DNA of 64,000 bases from Exiguobacterium algae. Its GTDB lineage: Bacteria > Bacillota > Bacilli > Exiguobacteriales > Exiguobacteriaceae. Below are positions 1 to 8,352 of the stretch, piece after piece. The position numbers and the translations under genes are program-made. A model generated the notes under the pieces. It ran no database searches. It saw nothing but the letters and a program-made list of their open reading frames with translations, and was not told the DNA's origin. The stretch is from contig NZ_JACSKZ010000001.1 of assembly GCF_018617875.1 (NCBI RefSeq), forward strand, positions 62,001 through 126,000, in the 5' to 3' direction. The number at the start of each line of letters is the position of its first letter. Position 1 is the first letter of the stretch.

Positions 1-237
1 CAGGAGGCGGTCTTCCTTAAACACGACGCCCCGAACCAACAACTGCGCCGTTTCCTCGGTCTCGTTCAACCGATTGTCGATCACCTCATCCGTCTGTCGT
101 TCAAGCTGTGCCAGCATGTCTGTCGCGATATGATGCAACTCATGATATCGTTCGCGGTCAGATTCATCTTGCGTGTGCGCCAACCCATCCCGAGAGAGTA
201 TCAGGAGTTGTTTCGCCCACTTGAGCCATTGAGACAT
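1..237 (-). CDS. NUDIX hydrolase, N-terminal part (partial gene)
   Basis: This reading frame starts at ATG 237 (complement) after a GGGGGAT ribosome binding site and runs off the window edge after 79 codons. The visible part begins MSQWLKWAKQL and has the helical N-terminal region found ahead of the catalytic domain in ADP-ribose or nucleoside-diphosphate-type NUDIX hydrolases, ending with VRGVVFKEDRLL, which fits the first strands of a NUDIX fold. The NUDIX box itself lies outside the window, so substrate and activity cannot be judged. It is divergent from the DinB-like gene. Confidence 0.7.
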   Translation of the reverse strand, partial: MSQWLKWAKQLLILSRDGLAHTQDESDRERYHELHHIATDMLAQLERQTDEVIDNRLNETEETAQLLVRGVVFKEDRLL

Positions 238-393
238 ATAGATCCCCCTATCATTTGTCCTGCTTACTTAATTCGTCGTCCGCTCGAAGTCTTCCTCCAT
301 AAAGATGCTGTGCTTCTACAAAGTCCATTGCCTCATGACCGGTGTATGCTAAGGTAGGAGTAACATCTGATTCAACGAGGAGGTATGGAGCAC

Positions 394-897
394 ATGAAGA
401 TATTCTTACAGTACAGACAAGACCTGGAGCAGTATACGACACGTCAACTATCGTATAAACACGACCCGGAGACCTGGTCCATCGGGCAGATGCTCGACCA
501 CCTCATCGTCGTCTCACATGAGTATTTGGACGAGCTCCCTGCCTGTATACAGGCTGAAAAGAAAGATGATTCGTACAAGAAGACTGTATTTGGAGAACAG
601 TTATTCCAACAAGGGGGGTTCCCACCCATCAAAATCCAACTTCCTCCCGAACTGAACGCACCTCCGAACAATACGAACACGCGTGAGGAACTTGAAAACC
701 GATTGGATGAACTTCTGTCGAGAATGTCAACGTCGGAGCACCTCCTAAGCAAGGCGACCGCTGAGCAAAAGACGCACCATGGTGGATTCGGTTGGTTGAA
801 TGCCCGTGAATGGTACGACTTAATCGATATGCACGCAAGGCATCATTTACGGCAGCAAGCGGAGCTGGAGCAATTTATCCACGACGATGGAGTATAA
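394..897 (+). CDS. DinB-like family protein
   Basis: A 167-residue protein with the four-helix look of the DinB/YfiT superfamily. These proteins usually bind a metal through three histidines and some act as thiol-dependent transferases. The conserved features are WSIGQMLDHLI near the N-terminus (first His) and the C-terminal HARHHLRQ region (further His residues). An upstream in-frame ATG at 385 sits directly against the AGGAGG, so ATG 394 with about ten bases of spacing is the better start. It is a single gene followed by a strong terminator shared with parC. The substrate is unknown. Confidence 0.75.
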   Translation: MKIFLQYRQDLEQYTTRQLSYKHDPETWSIGQMLDHLIVVSHEYLDELPACIQAEKKDDSYKKTVFGEQLFQQGGFPPIKIQLPPELNAPPNNTNTREELENRLDELLSRMSTSEHLLSKATAEQKTHHGGFGWLNAREWYDLIDMHARHHLRQQAELEQFIHDDGV

Positions 898-904
898 GCC
901 CATC

Positions 905-948
905 AAAAAAACCTGTACGGAGGGGACCGGTCCCTCGTACAGGTTTTT
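905..948. terminator. Bidirectional intrinsic terminator
   Basis: A long stem (AACCTGTACG with its partner CGTACAGGTT) is flanked by A and T runs on both sides, so it can end both the DinB-like gene and the convergent parC transcript. Confidence 0.85.
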
Positions 949-950
949 GG

Positions 951-3356
951 TTAGTTCAAATAGACATCCTCGATCTCACCGAACGTTTCCTCATCAAAGA
1001 CGAACGACCCGTTGGCATAGCGATCGAGAAGCGTGAGGTTCTTCGTGCTGACTTTCTTCTCACGTTCCTTCCCGACGATATGAAGCGTCTCGTCACCGAG
1101 TACAGGAAGTACACGACGGATTTGATGCGGTTTCGATTTGACCTCACGGATGAGCATCGTGCCGCGCAGGTTGCGGTTCGTGCAATCGAACTGATCCTCG
1201 AGCTTCATCTTCTTGACCGCTCCCCGTTGCGTCACGAGGACGAATAGCGGTGGCGTGAAGAAGGAGAAGGCATCGGCGATCGTGTCACCAGACTTCAAAT
1301 TCATGGCTTTGACGCCCGCTGCGCGTTGCCCGACGACCGGAACATCGTCTTCTTTGAACCAGAGCCCATACCCGCGCTCAGAGACGAGGAAGAGTTGTCC
1401 TGGTCCGTCACTGATCCCTGCGAATACGACCTCGTCGTCGCCCTTAAGCTTCAGTGCCATGAGCGGTTTCGACTTCCGCTGGGCATCATAGTCACGGAGC
1501 GGCGTCCGTTTGACCATTCCGTCCTTGGTCACGAACAGACAATGGGCATCTGTCTCGAATGTCGAGACGACATCTGCTGAGATGACCTGTTCACCCTCGA
1601 TCGGCACAAGGTTGGCGACGTGTTGACCGGCATCCTTCCACTTCGTCTCCGGAATCTGATGGACCGGGATGAGGAGATAGCTGCCTTTGTTCGTCCAGAC
1701 GAGCAAGTGGTCCGTCGTCATCGCTTGTGTGATGAGTTGCGGACGATCTTTCTCTTTCATCTCTGGGAGGACGTCACTTGACGCCCCGTATGAACGCATC
1801 GAAGAACGTTTGACATAACCGTCCCGACTGACGAACACCATCGTCTCCTCGACGGCGATCATGACTTCTGTTTTGAGTTTCAACTCCTCGACTTCCGACT
1901 CGATGACAGAACGGCGGTCGTCACCGAACTCGTCACGAAGCGCTGACAGTTCCTTGATGATCAATTTCCGTTTCGTCGCATTCACTTCCAAAATATTCGT
2001 CAAACGCGCGATCTCTTTTTGGAGGGATTTCACCTCTTTTTGAAGCTCGACGATATCCGTATTGGTCAAACGGTATAACTGGAGCATGACGACGGCTTCC
2101 GCTTGACGGTCCGTGAATGAGAAACGGGCCATCAATTTCTTCTTCGCGTCCGCCTTGTCTTTCGCGGAGCGGATCAATTCGAGTGTCTCATCAAGGACAG
2201 AGATGGCCTGTTCAAGCGCGTCGACAATTTCCGCCCGTTTCTTCGCCTGATCGAGCTCGAACGTCGTACGGCGTGTGACGACCTCTTCGACGTGTTTCAA
2301 ATAGGCATCGATGATCGGGAGGATCCCCATCTGTTTCGGTGTTCGGTTCACGATCGAGACCATGTTGTAGTTATAGGCGAGCTGAAGGTCTGTATGCTTC
2401 AGGAAGAAGTGAAGGACGCCTTCTGCATCCGCCTCTTTCTTGAGCTCGATGACGACACGTAAACCGGTGCGGTCCGTCTCGTCCCGCACTTCGGCGACCC
2501 CTTCGACCTTTTTATCGAGTCGAAGTTCTTCCATCTTCTTGACAAGGTTCGCCTTGTTCACTTCATACGGAAGCTCGGTGATCGTGATCTGCTCACGACC
2601 ACCTTTCAACTGCTCGATCTCAGACTTGGCACGGATGATGACCTTGCCTTTACCTGTCTCGAACGCCTTCAAGATCCCTTCTTTGCCCATGACCGTCCCG
2701 CCTGTCGGGAAGTCCGGGCCTTTGACGTACTGGAGGGCGTCTTTCGCCGAGTCCACATCCCCTTTTAGGCGGGCGATGGCGAGGTTGAGTACCTCGGTCA
2801 AGTTGTGCGGCGGAATCTCAGTCGCATAACCTGCCGAAATCCCTGTCGTCCCGTTCATGAGCAGGTTCGGCAGGAGTGACGGCAAGACGAGCGGTTCTTC
2901 GGTCGAATCATCGAAGTTCGGTGTGTAATCGACCGTGTTCTTCGCAATCGACGTCAGCATGACGCCGGCGATCTTCGAGAGACGCGCCTCGGTATAACGC
3001 ATGGCCGCAGCAGGGTCACCGTCCATCGAGCCGTTGTTCCCGTGCATATCGATGAGCGGATAACGCAGCTTCCAGTCCTGGGAAAGACGGACCATCGCTT
3101 CGTACACCGACGAATCACCGTGCGGATGATAGTTCCCGATGACGTTCCCGACCGTCTTGGCTGACTTCCGGTACGGTTTCTCGTTCGTATTACCCTCATG
3201 GTGCATCGCATAGAGAATCCGGCGTTGGACGGGCTTGAGCCCGTCCCGTGCGTCCGGAAGTGCGCGGTCCTGGATGATATATTTCGAATAGCGCCCGAAG
3301 CGGTCTCCGACGACCTGCTCGAGAGATAGGTTTAAAATGTGTTGAATCGTCGACAT
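951..3356 (-). CDS. parC: DNA topoisomerase IV subunit A (ParC)
   Basis: The 801-residue breakage and rejoining subunit of topoisomerase IV, which decatenates daughter chromosomes together with ParE. The winged-helix region holds the catalytic Tyr at about residue 121 (AAMRYTEARL). The quinolone-determining segment HPHGDSSVYEA (77-87) has Ser82 and Glu86, the usual sensitive residues. A beta-pinwheel C-terminal domain follows after about residue 490. It lacks the GQRGG-type box of GyrA and sits directly after parE, which favours ParC over GyrA. It starts two bases past the parE stop, and its ribosome binding site lies inside the end of parE. Confidence 0.95.
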   Translation of the reverse strand: MSTIQHILNLSLEQVVGDRFGRYSKYIIQDRALPDARDGLKPVQRRILYAMHHEGNTNEKPYRKSAKTVGNVIGNYHPHGDSSVYEAMVRLSQDWKLRYPLIDMHGNNGSMDGDPAAAMRYTEARLSKIAGVMLTSIAKNTVDYTPNFDDSTEEPLVLPSLLPNLLMNGTTGISAGYATEIPPHNLTEVLNLAIARLKGDVDSAKDALQYVKGPDFPTGGTVMGKEGILKAFETGKGKVIIRAKSEIEQLKGGREQITITELPYEVNKANLVKKMEELRLDKKVEGVAEVRDETDRTGLRVVIELKKEADAEGVLHFFLKHTDLQLAYNYNMVSIVNRTPKQMGILPIIDAYLKHVEEVVTRRTTFELDQAKKRAEIVDALEQAISVLDETLELIRSAKDKADAKKKLMARFSFTDRQAEAVVMLQLYRLTNTDIVELQKEVKSLQKEIARLTNILEVNATKRKLIIKELSALRDEFGDDRRSVIESEVEELKLKTEVMIAVEETMVFVSRDGYVKRSSMRSYGASSDVLPEMKEKDRPQLITQAMTTDHLLVWTNKGSYLLIPVHQIPETKWKDAGQHVANLVPIEGEQVISADVVSTFETDAHCLFVTKDGMVKRTPLRDYDAQRKSKPLMALKLKGDDEVVFAGISDGPGQLFLVSERGYGLWFKEDDVPVVGQRAAGVKAMNLKSGDTIADAFSFFTPPLFVLVTQRGAVKKMKLEDQFDCTNRNLRGTMLIREVKSKPHQIRRVLPVLGDETLHIVGKEREKKVSTKNLTLLDRYANGSFVFDEETFGEIEDVYLN

Positions 3357-3358
3357 CG

Positions 3359-5326
3359 TTACATCACTTCCTCAATCGCTTTAGTCACATGTTCATTGGC
3401 GATGATCGAATCATCTTCCTGAAGGCCGAAGGCAACGTTCTCTTCGATCCATTCCCGGCGGTGGGTGACATTGTCTCCCATCAAGACCGAGACACGTTTG
3501 TCTGCGACCGCGGCGTCATCGACCGTGACACGGATGAGCGTCCGTGTATCCGGGTTCATCGTCGTCTCCCAGAGCTGATCCGCGTTCATCTCTCCAAGAC
3601 CCTTGTAGCGTTGGAGGATATAGCCTTTCTTATACACTTTGACCAGTTTTTCGAGCGCTTCTTCATCCCATGCGTAGTCAAACTGTTCAGACTTGCCTTT
3701 GCCTTTCGAGATGCGGTAGAGCGGCGGCAAGGCGACGAAGACACGTCCCGCCTCGACGAGCGGGCGCATGTAGCGGAAGAAGAACGTCAAGAGAAGCACC
3801 TGGATGTGCGCCCCGTCGGTATCGGCATCGGTCATGATGATGATTTTATCGAAGTTGCAGTCATCGAGGTCAAAATCATGGCCGACCCCCGCGCCGATGG
3901 CGTGGATGATCGTGTTGATCTCTTCGTTTTTCATGATGTCCTGTAGCTTCGATTTCTCCGAGTTGATGACTTTCCCGCGTAGCGGCAGGATCGCCTGGAA
4001 CGTCCGGTCTCGACCTTGCTTCGCCGAACCGCCGGCCGAGTCCCCCTCGACGAGGAACAATTCGTTTTTGGCGGCATTCTTCGAAGTCGCCGGCGTCAGT
4101 TTCCCGTTCAGGATGCTCGAACGTTTCTTTTTCTTGCCGTTTCGCGCTTCTTCCCGCGCTTTACGGGCCGCTTCACGTGCCTGGGCCGCACGGATGGCTT
4201 TCTTGATGAGCATCGTCGCCATTTGCGGGTTCTCTTCTAAGAAGATTGTCAATTGCTTGGCCATGACGCTATCCGCGCTCGCACGGGCCTCAGGCGAACC
4301 GAGCTTCGATTTCGTCTGTCCCTCGAACTGGAGGAATTCCTCCGGGATCCGGACCGAGACGATGAGTGTGAGCCCTTCGCGGACATCTCCACCGTCTAAG
4401 TTCTTGTCTTTCTCTTTGAGAAGGCCGTTCTTCCGTGCATATTCGTTCATGATGCGCGTCATCGCCGTCTTGGCACCGACCTCATGTGTCCCGCCGTCCC
4501 GTGTCCGGACGTTGTTGACGAACGAGAGGACGTTCTCGGAGTAGGCATCCGTGAACTGGAAGGCGAGTTCGATCTCGATCTCGTTTTCCGTCCCTTCGAA
4601 ATAGACGATCGGATGGAGGGTCGCTTTGTCATCGTTCAAATACTGAACGAACTCGGCGATCCCTTCTTCATAGTGGAACGTTTCTTGCTTATCTGAGCGC
4701 TCATCCGTCAACGTGATCGTCAATCCTTTAAGAAGGAAAGCCGACTCACGGAGCCGTTCGGCTAGCGTGTCATAGTTGTACGTTGTCGTCGAGAAGATGG
4801 TCGCGTCGGGCTTGAAATAGACGCTCGTCCCGGTCTGACGGGTCTTACCGGTCTCAAGGAGTGTCGTCTGCGGCACACCGCCATCAGCAAACGTCTGCTC
4901 GAACACTTTGCCGTCGCGATAGATCGTGACGACGACCTTGCTCGAGAGGGCATTGACGACCGAGGCACCGACCCCGTGGAGTCCTCCAGATGTTTTATAG
5001 CCACCTTGACCGAACTTTCCTCCGGCGTGTAGGACCGTGAAGATGACTTCCGGTGTCGGTTTACCGGAAGCGTGCATCCCGGTCGGCATGCCGCGACCAT
5101 GGTCACGGACCGTGATGGCGTCGTCCTTATGAATCGTCACATCGATTTGACCGCCAAAGCCAGCGAGCGCCTCATCGATCGCGTTATCGACGATCTCATA
5201 GACGAGATGGTGAAGTCCGCGATGGTCCGTCGACCCGATGTACATCCCCGGACGTTTTCGCACGGCCGTGAGTCCCTCGAGCACCTGGATGGCGTCTTCA
5301 TTGTAGTTGAATAGATCTGTTGACAT
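3359..5326 (-). CDS. parE: DNA topoisomerase IV subunit B (ParE)
   Basis: The ATPase subunit of topoisomerase IV. The N-terminal GHKL domain shows the EIVDNAIDEA motif and the GLHGVGASVVNALS loop. The transducer domain follows, then the Toprim domain with EGDSAGGSA and DADTDGAHI (metal-binding acidic residues). The ATG at 5326 is preceded by GAGGTG at good spacing and gives 655 residues beginning MSTDLFNYNEDAIQVLEG, the normal ParE length. A longer GTG start at 5350 would add a non-conserved extension. Co-transcribed with parC as in other Bacillales. Confidence 0.95.
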   Translation of the reverse strand: MSTDLFNYNEDAIQVLEGLTAVRKRPGMYIGSTDHRGLHHLVYEIVDNAIDEALAGFGGQIDVTIHKDDAITVRDHGRGMPTGMHASGKPTPEVIFTVLHAGGKFGQGGYKTSGGLHGVGASVVNALSSKVVVTIYRDGKVFEQTFADGGVPQTTLLETGKTRQTGTSVYFKPDATIFSTTTYNYDTLAERLRESAFLLKGLTITLTDERSDKQETFHYEEGIAEFVQYLNDDKATLHPIVYFEGTENEIEIELAFQFTDAYSENVLSFVNNVRTRDGGTHEVGAKTAMTRIMNEYARKNGLLKEKDKNLDGGDVREGLTLIVSVRIPEEFLQFEGQTKSKLGSPEARASADSVMAKQLTIFLEENPQMATMLIKKAIRAAQAREAARKAREEARNGKKKKRSSILNGKLTPATSKNAAKNELFLVEGDSAGGSAKQGRDRTFQAILPLRGKVINSEKSKLQDIMKNEEINTIIHAIGAGVGHDFDLDDCNFDKIIIMTDADTDGAHIQVLLLTFFFRYMRPLVEAGRVFVALPPLYRISKGKGKSEQFDYAWDEEALEKLVKVYKKGYILQRYKGLGEMNADQLWETTMNPDTRTLIRVTVDDAAVADKRVSVLMGDNVTHRREWIEENVAFGLQEDDSIIANEHVTKAIEEVM

Positions 5327-5433
5327 AGCAGTCACCTCAATTTCGAACACACGTTCGTTTTTCTAACTCATTGTATAGCGCTTTTCCGATTCTGGCAAGT
5401 CTCCCTCAAACACGCCGAGCCTTGAAAAAAAGG

Positions 5434-5456
5434 AGACCTACCAAGGAGGTAGGTCT
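5434..5456 (-). terminator. Intrinsic terminator of the CoA-binding protein gene
   Basis: On the minus strand AGACCTACC pairs with GGTAGGTCT and is followed by seven T. The stem touches the TAA stop of the gene. Confidence 0.8.
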
Positions 5457-5863
5457 TAGCCGATGAGACGGGCGTGCTCCACGTACAGACAGCGATTCTC
5501 GATATAATCAAGCCCGACATCTTTTGCAATCCGCTCCGCCTCCGAACTAGAGAGGCCGAGTTGATTGAAGATGAGCCCGACATCCCCATGTCGGACGGCG
5601 TCCTCGGCGACGCCTGCCAAATATTCGCTGCGACGGAACACGTCGACGATGTCGATTCTGCCCGGGATACTCTCGACCGAAGGGTATACCTTGCGACCGT
5701 TCCATTCCTCGAGCAACGGATTGACGGGGATGACCGTGTAACCTACACGGAGCAAATACTCCGCGATCTGGTTGGCCGTCTTGTTCGGATTTTCCGACAC
5801 ACCGACGACCGCGATGGTTTTCGCTTCAGACAATAACTGTTTCAAACGTTGATCATCCATCAT
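5456..5863 (-). CDS. CoA-binding protein (YccU-like)
   Basis: A 135-residue single-domain protein of the CoA-binding Rossmann family. The nucleotide-binding segment is AVVGVSENPNKTANQIAEYL near residues 17-37, followed by YTVIPVNP and a C-terminal ENRCLYVEHARL, both typical of the family. Family members bind CoA in vitro but their cellular role is not settled. Two adjacent ATG codons (5863 and 5860) share one GGGGGAT ribosome binding site. It is a monocistronic unit with its own terminator. Confidence 0.85.
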   Translation of the reverse strand: MMDDQRLKQLLSEAKTIAVVGVSENPNKTANQIAEYLLRVGYTVIPVNPLLEEWNGRKVYPSVESIPGRIDIVDVFRRSEYLAGVAEDAVRHGDVGLIFNQLGLSSSEAERIAKDVGLDYIENRCLYVEHARLIG

Positions 5864-5977
5864 TGAATCCCCCTTTTGTTTACGTTATCAGTGTAACGTT
5901 ACCTTTCCTCTCGTTTCAAGCTTTATTTTCATTTTATACATCAGTGTACCACCTCATTATTTTTAAAACAAATCAAT

Positions 5978-6006
5978 TGGTTTACTATAATTAATTATGT
6001 AAACCA
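5978..6006. repeat. Dif-like palindromic site, copy 1
   Basis: TGGTTTAC and GTAAACCA are perfect 8-bp inverted arms around a 13-base AT-rich centre. The right half TTATGTAAAC equals the XerD-side half of Firmicutes dif sites as I recall them (B. subtilis dif ends TTATGTAAACT). The site matches the copy at 8274-8302 at 25 of 29 positions. It may be a recombination site of the tyrosine recombinase encoded between the copies, or a binding site for a regulator. Confidence 0.7.
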
Positions 6007-6077
6007 TTTTCTATTGCGTAATATTTTATCGTGATGTATAAGGTTCAAAACCGATGCAAAACCACATTTCATGTACG

Positions 6078-6103
6078 TTGCGTGAAATATCTATTTCACG
6101 CAA
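6078..6103. repeat. 26-bp palindrome upstream of the cyclase
   Basis: TTGCGTGAAAT and ATTTCACGCAA are perfect 11-bp arms around ATCT. No T run follows, so it is not a terminator. A regulator-binding site is the simplest reading. Confidence 0.55.
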
Positions 6104-6201
6104 ATATAAGGACGGTTTTATTGGGGGAATTGACTTCTTTTTCAGAGCTCGAATAGGAAAATCACTCCTTTTTCGCTATACTAAAAAGAGGAGGTGGTCA
6201 C

Positions 6202-7248
6202 ATGGGTACAACCTATGAAGAACGCCGTGGCACCTTATATAATGACCGCATCACTTTTTTCGGAAATGTGATGGCTTTAGGTCTCCACGTCCTGTTCTTC
6301 GTCTTATTTTGGCGGCTCGATATTACAATCCTCGCTCTATCGAATTTAGCGAGTGTCCTTTATTACTCACTCTCTTTTTATTTTGTACATAAACGCTGGT
6401 ACGGTATTTTCTTCACGGGTTTATTCATCGAGGTCGTCTATAATGCGATCATCTCCACCATCATCATCGGTTGGGATGTGAACATGCACTATTTCATCCT
6501 GATGATGGCCTATGGCGTCTTCTTTATCCCGAACCTCGCGAGAAGGCATCGCCTCTATACGATCGGGCTCGCGGTCGTCATCTATAGCTTGTTGTACTTG
6601 TTCGCAACGGAAGGGGTCACATCGTTGCCCCCGGTCGTCGAGCAGACTCTCGGATTGTTCTGTATTCTATCCACCTTGCTATTGATCGCCGGTCTGTCCC
6701 TCATCTTTGACAGGGCAGTCGTCGAAGTGACGAATGAACTCGAACAGACGAACGACTCGTTGCAGACAATCGCCTCGACGGACGGTCTGACCGGCCTGAT
6801 GAACCGCGTGACCGGAAACAACCGCGTCTCTTTGGCCATTGCCCAAGCGGCAAAACAAGATGAGCCGTATGCCGTCATCCTGGCAGACATCGACCATTTC
6901 AAGTCGTTCAACGAACATCATGGACACGATTGCGGGGACGTCGTGTTGCAACAAGTCGCACAACTCCTTACGAAAATAGACGGGATCGCGGTCCGTTGGG
7001 GCGGAGAGGAATTCCTCTTATTCCTTTGCAAAAAGAATGAACAGGAGGTTTTTCTGACAATAGAACACATCCGACGTCAAATCGAGTCGCACACCTTCTC
7101 TTATGAAGGAGAAGCACTCCACGTCACGATGACGTTCGGCGTATCCTATCGTCATGCCTTCGAACCACTCGATCTTGTCGTCAAAGAAGCGGACGATCGA
7201 CTCCGCGCGGGAAAACGGGCAGGTAAGAACCAGGTCGTCTTCTCATAA
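6202..7248 (+). CDS. Membrane-bound diguanylate cyclase (GGDEF)
   Basis: A 348-residue protein making cyclic di-GMP from two GTP. Residues about 20-170 form six hydrophobic helices (an integral membrane sensor region). The catalytic domain begins with TDGLTGLMNR (193-202), has the metal site DIDHFK (229-234) and the active-site loop RWGGEEF (GGEEF 267-271), so it should be active. The RxxD inhibitory site normally five residues before the loop is absent (KIDG here), suggesting no product inhibition at that site. It starts at ATG 6202 after GAGGAGGTGG. The recombinase gene follows after 24 bases, probably in the same transcript. Confidence 0.9.
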   Translation: MGTTYEERRGTLYNDRITFFGNVMALGLHVLFFVLFWRLDITILALSNLASVLYYSLSFYFVHKRWYGIFFTGLFIEVVYNAIISTIIIGWDVNMHYFILMMAYGVFFIPNLARRHRLYTIGLAVVIYSLLYLFATEGVTSLPPVVEQTLGLFCILSTLLLIAGLSLIFDRAVVEVTNELEQTNDSLQTIASTDGLTGLMNRVTGNNRVSLAIAQAAKQDEPYAVILADIDHFKSFNEHHGHDCGDVVLQQVAQLLTKIDGIAVRWGGEEFLLFLCKKNEQEVFLTIEHIRRQIESHTFSYEGEALHVTMTFGVSYRHAFEPLDLVVKEADDRLRAGKRAGKNQVVFS

Positions 7249-7272
7249 TTACTAAACCAAGGAGGGATCCCT

Positions 7273-8286
7273 TTGAGTCTATTCCGCCAACTCGGCCAAG
7301 CACCAAAACAAACCACATCGAAACGATTTGAGCTGAACAGCCTCCATCGTCTCCCCCTTTTCATCCAACAATACATCCACCACTTGGCGGCGAAACATTA
7401 CTCAAAACAGACCGCCCAACGCTACGTCTATGACATGTTGGACTTCTTCCGGTGGGTCGAACGGGCGAGTGAGTCAGAGATCGAACCGGAGGCGATCACG
7501 GTCGAAGAATTCGTTCAATTCGATCACTCCGGAGCGGATGCCTACGCCACGTATCTGGCACTGGAACTCGACAACGCCCCGAGTGTCATCAACCGGAAAT
7601 TATCGACGCTCCAATCCCTGTTCAACTATTTGATCGAGACGAATCAGGCGACCCATAACCCGTTCCAGGCGGTCGAACGTCCGAAACGGGGGAAGCGGAA
7701 CCCCGTCTATCTGACAGAGTCAGAATGGCTCGACTTCTCTACCCTCGTCCGCAGCAACGTCGGCATGACGGAGCGCGAGGCGAGCTGGTACGAGCTGAAC
7801 CGGGAACGGGACTTCCTGATCATTCAATTGCTCGGCCTGACAGGGATGCGCGTCTCGGAGCTCGTCGGTCTCGATTGGACGGACATCGATTTCGAGACCG
7901 AAACCATCCGGATCATCGGGAAAGGCAACAAGGAGCGAATCATCCCGATCGCCGAACCGCTCAAACCCTTGCTGTTGCAGGCTTTACAACAGAACGGGGA
8001 GGGAGCGCTCTTTCAGAATGACAAAGGGAGACGAATCTCGGTCCGAACGGTTCAGCATATGCTGAAGGGTCATATCGACCGACTCAAACCGACCCTTCCG
8101 TTTCTAGCACATAAACAAGTGACTCCCCATAAACTGCGTCACACGTTCGCCTCCCGACTGGCGATGAGCGGTGTCGATGTGTTGACCATCCAACAACTGC
8201 TCGGGCATGAATCGGTCGCAACGACACAAGTTTATGCCCATATCGGCGATGAACGAAAACGGCAAGCGTTACATGGTTTACGATAA
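7273..8286 (+). CDS. Tyrosine recombinase, Xer family (XerS-like)
   Basis: A 337-residue site-specific recombinase. The N-terminal SAM-like core-binding domain spans about 25-130. The catalytic domain has Arg193 (TGMRVSEL), Lys218 in the IGKGNKER hairpin, His286 and Arg289 (HKLRH), His312 (LLGHESV) and nucleophile Tyr321 (TTQVYAHI), so all catalytic residues are present. The spacing and the ALHGLR end recall XerS, which acts alone on a site next to its own gene. It starts at TTG 7273 behind AGGAGGGATC. Its last codons lie inside the second palindromic site (8274-8302), and the other copy lies upstream of the cyclase. It could serve chromosome dimer resolution or mobilise this small module. 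Confidence 0.85.
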   Translation: MSLFRQLGQAPKQTTSKRFELNSLHRLPLFIQQYIHHLAAKHYSKQTAQRYVYDMLDFFRWVERASESEIEPEAITVEEFVQFDHSGADAYATYLALELDNAPSVINRKLSTLQSLFNYLIETNQATHNPFQAVERPKRGKRNPVYLTESEWLDFSTLVRSNVGMTEREASWYELNRERDFLIIQLLGLTGMRVSELVGLDWTDIDFETETIRIIGKGNKERIIPIAEPLKPLLLQALQQNGEGALFQNDKGRRISVRTVQHMLKGHIDRLKPTLPFLAHKQVTPHKLRHTFASRLAMSGVDVLTIQQLLGHESVATTQVYAHIGDERKRQALHGLR

Positions 8287-8302
8287 TATGTTATGTAAAC
8301 CA
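8274..8302. repeat. Dif-like palindromic site, copy 2
   Basis: Same architecture as the copy at 5978: TGGTTTAC, 13 bases, GTAAACCA. It overlaps the last three sense codons and the stop of the recombinase gene. Right half-site TTATGTAAACC is identical to copy 1 and in the same orientation; the left halves differ at one position (GGTTTACGATAA against GGTTTACTATAA). Confidence 0.7.
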
Positions 8303-8315
8303 ATTAATAATAGAT

Positions 8316-8347
8316 AACCGTCTCCACTATTTAGGAGACGGTTTTTT
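8316..8347 (+). terminator. Intrinsic terminator after the recombinase
   Basis: ACCGTCTCC pairs with GGAGACGGT and is followed by six T. It closes the cyclase-recombinase unit and faces the convergent gene at 8353. Confidence 0.85.
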
Positions 8348-8352
8348 CATGA

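Larger units (their letters stand above)
5864..6201. other. Intergenic region with two palindromes upstream of the cyclase
   Basis: 338 bases between divergent genes. It holds the dif-like 29-bp palindrome (5978-6006), a second 26-bp palindrome (6078-6103) and a TATACT -10 element at 6177-6182 just ahead of the AGGAGG of the diguanylate cyclase. No convincing -35 was found. The DNA is more AT-rich than its neighbours. Confidence 0.6.

Noticed and set aside
251-442. 63-codon minus-strand frame upstream of the NUDIX gene
   Set aside because: No ribosome binding site and it overlaps the start of the DinB-like gene; it looks like chance.
810-1247. 145-codon plus-strand frame antisense to parC
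   Set aside because: It has no ribosome binding site, an Arg-rich shadow composition and lies wholly opposite parC.
951-5326. gyrA/gyrB instead of parC/parE
   Set aside because: The A subunit lacks the GyrA box, the B subunit has ParE length and the order E then C is adjacent and coupled; dnaA/recF neighbours typical of gyrase are absent.
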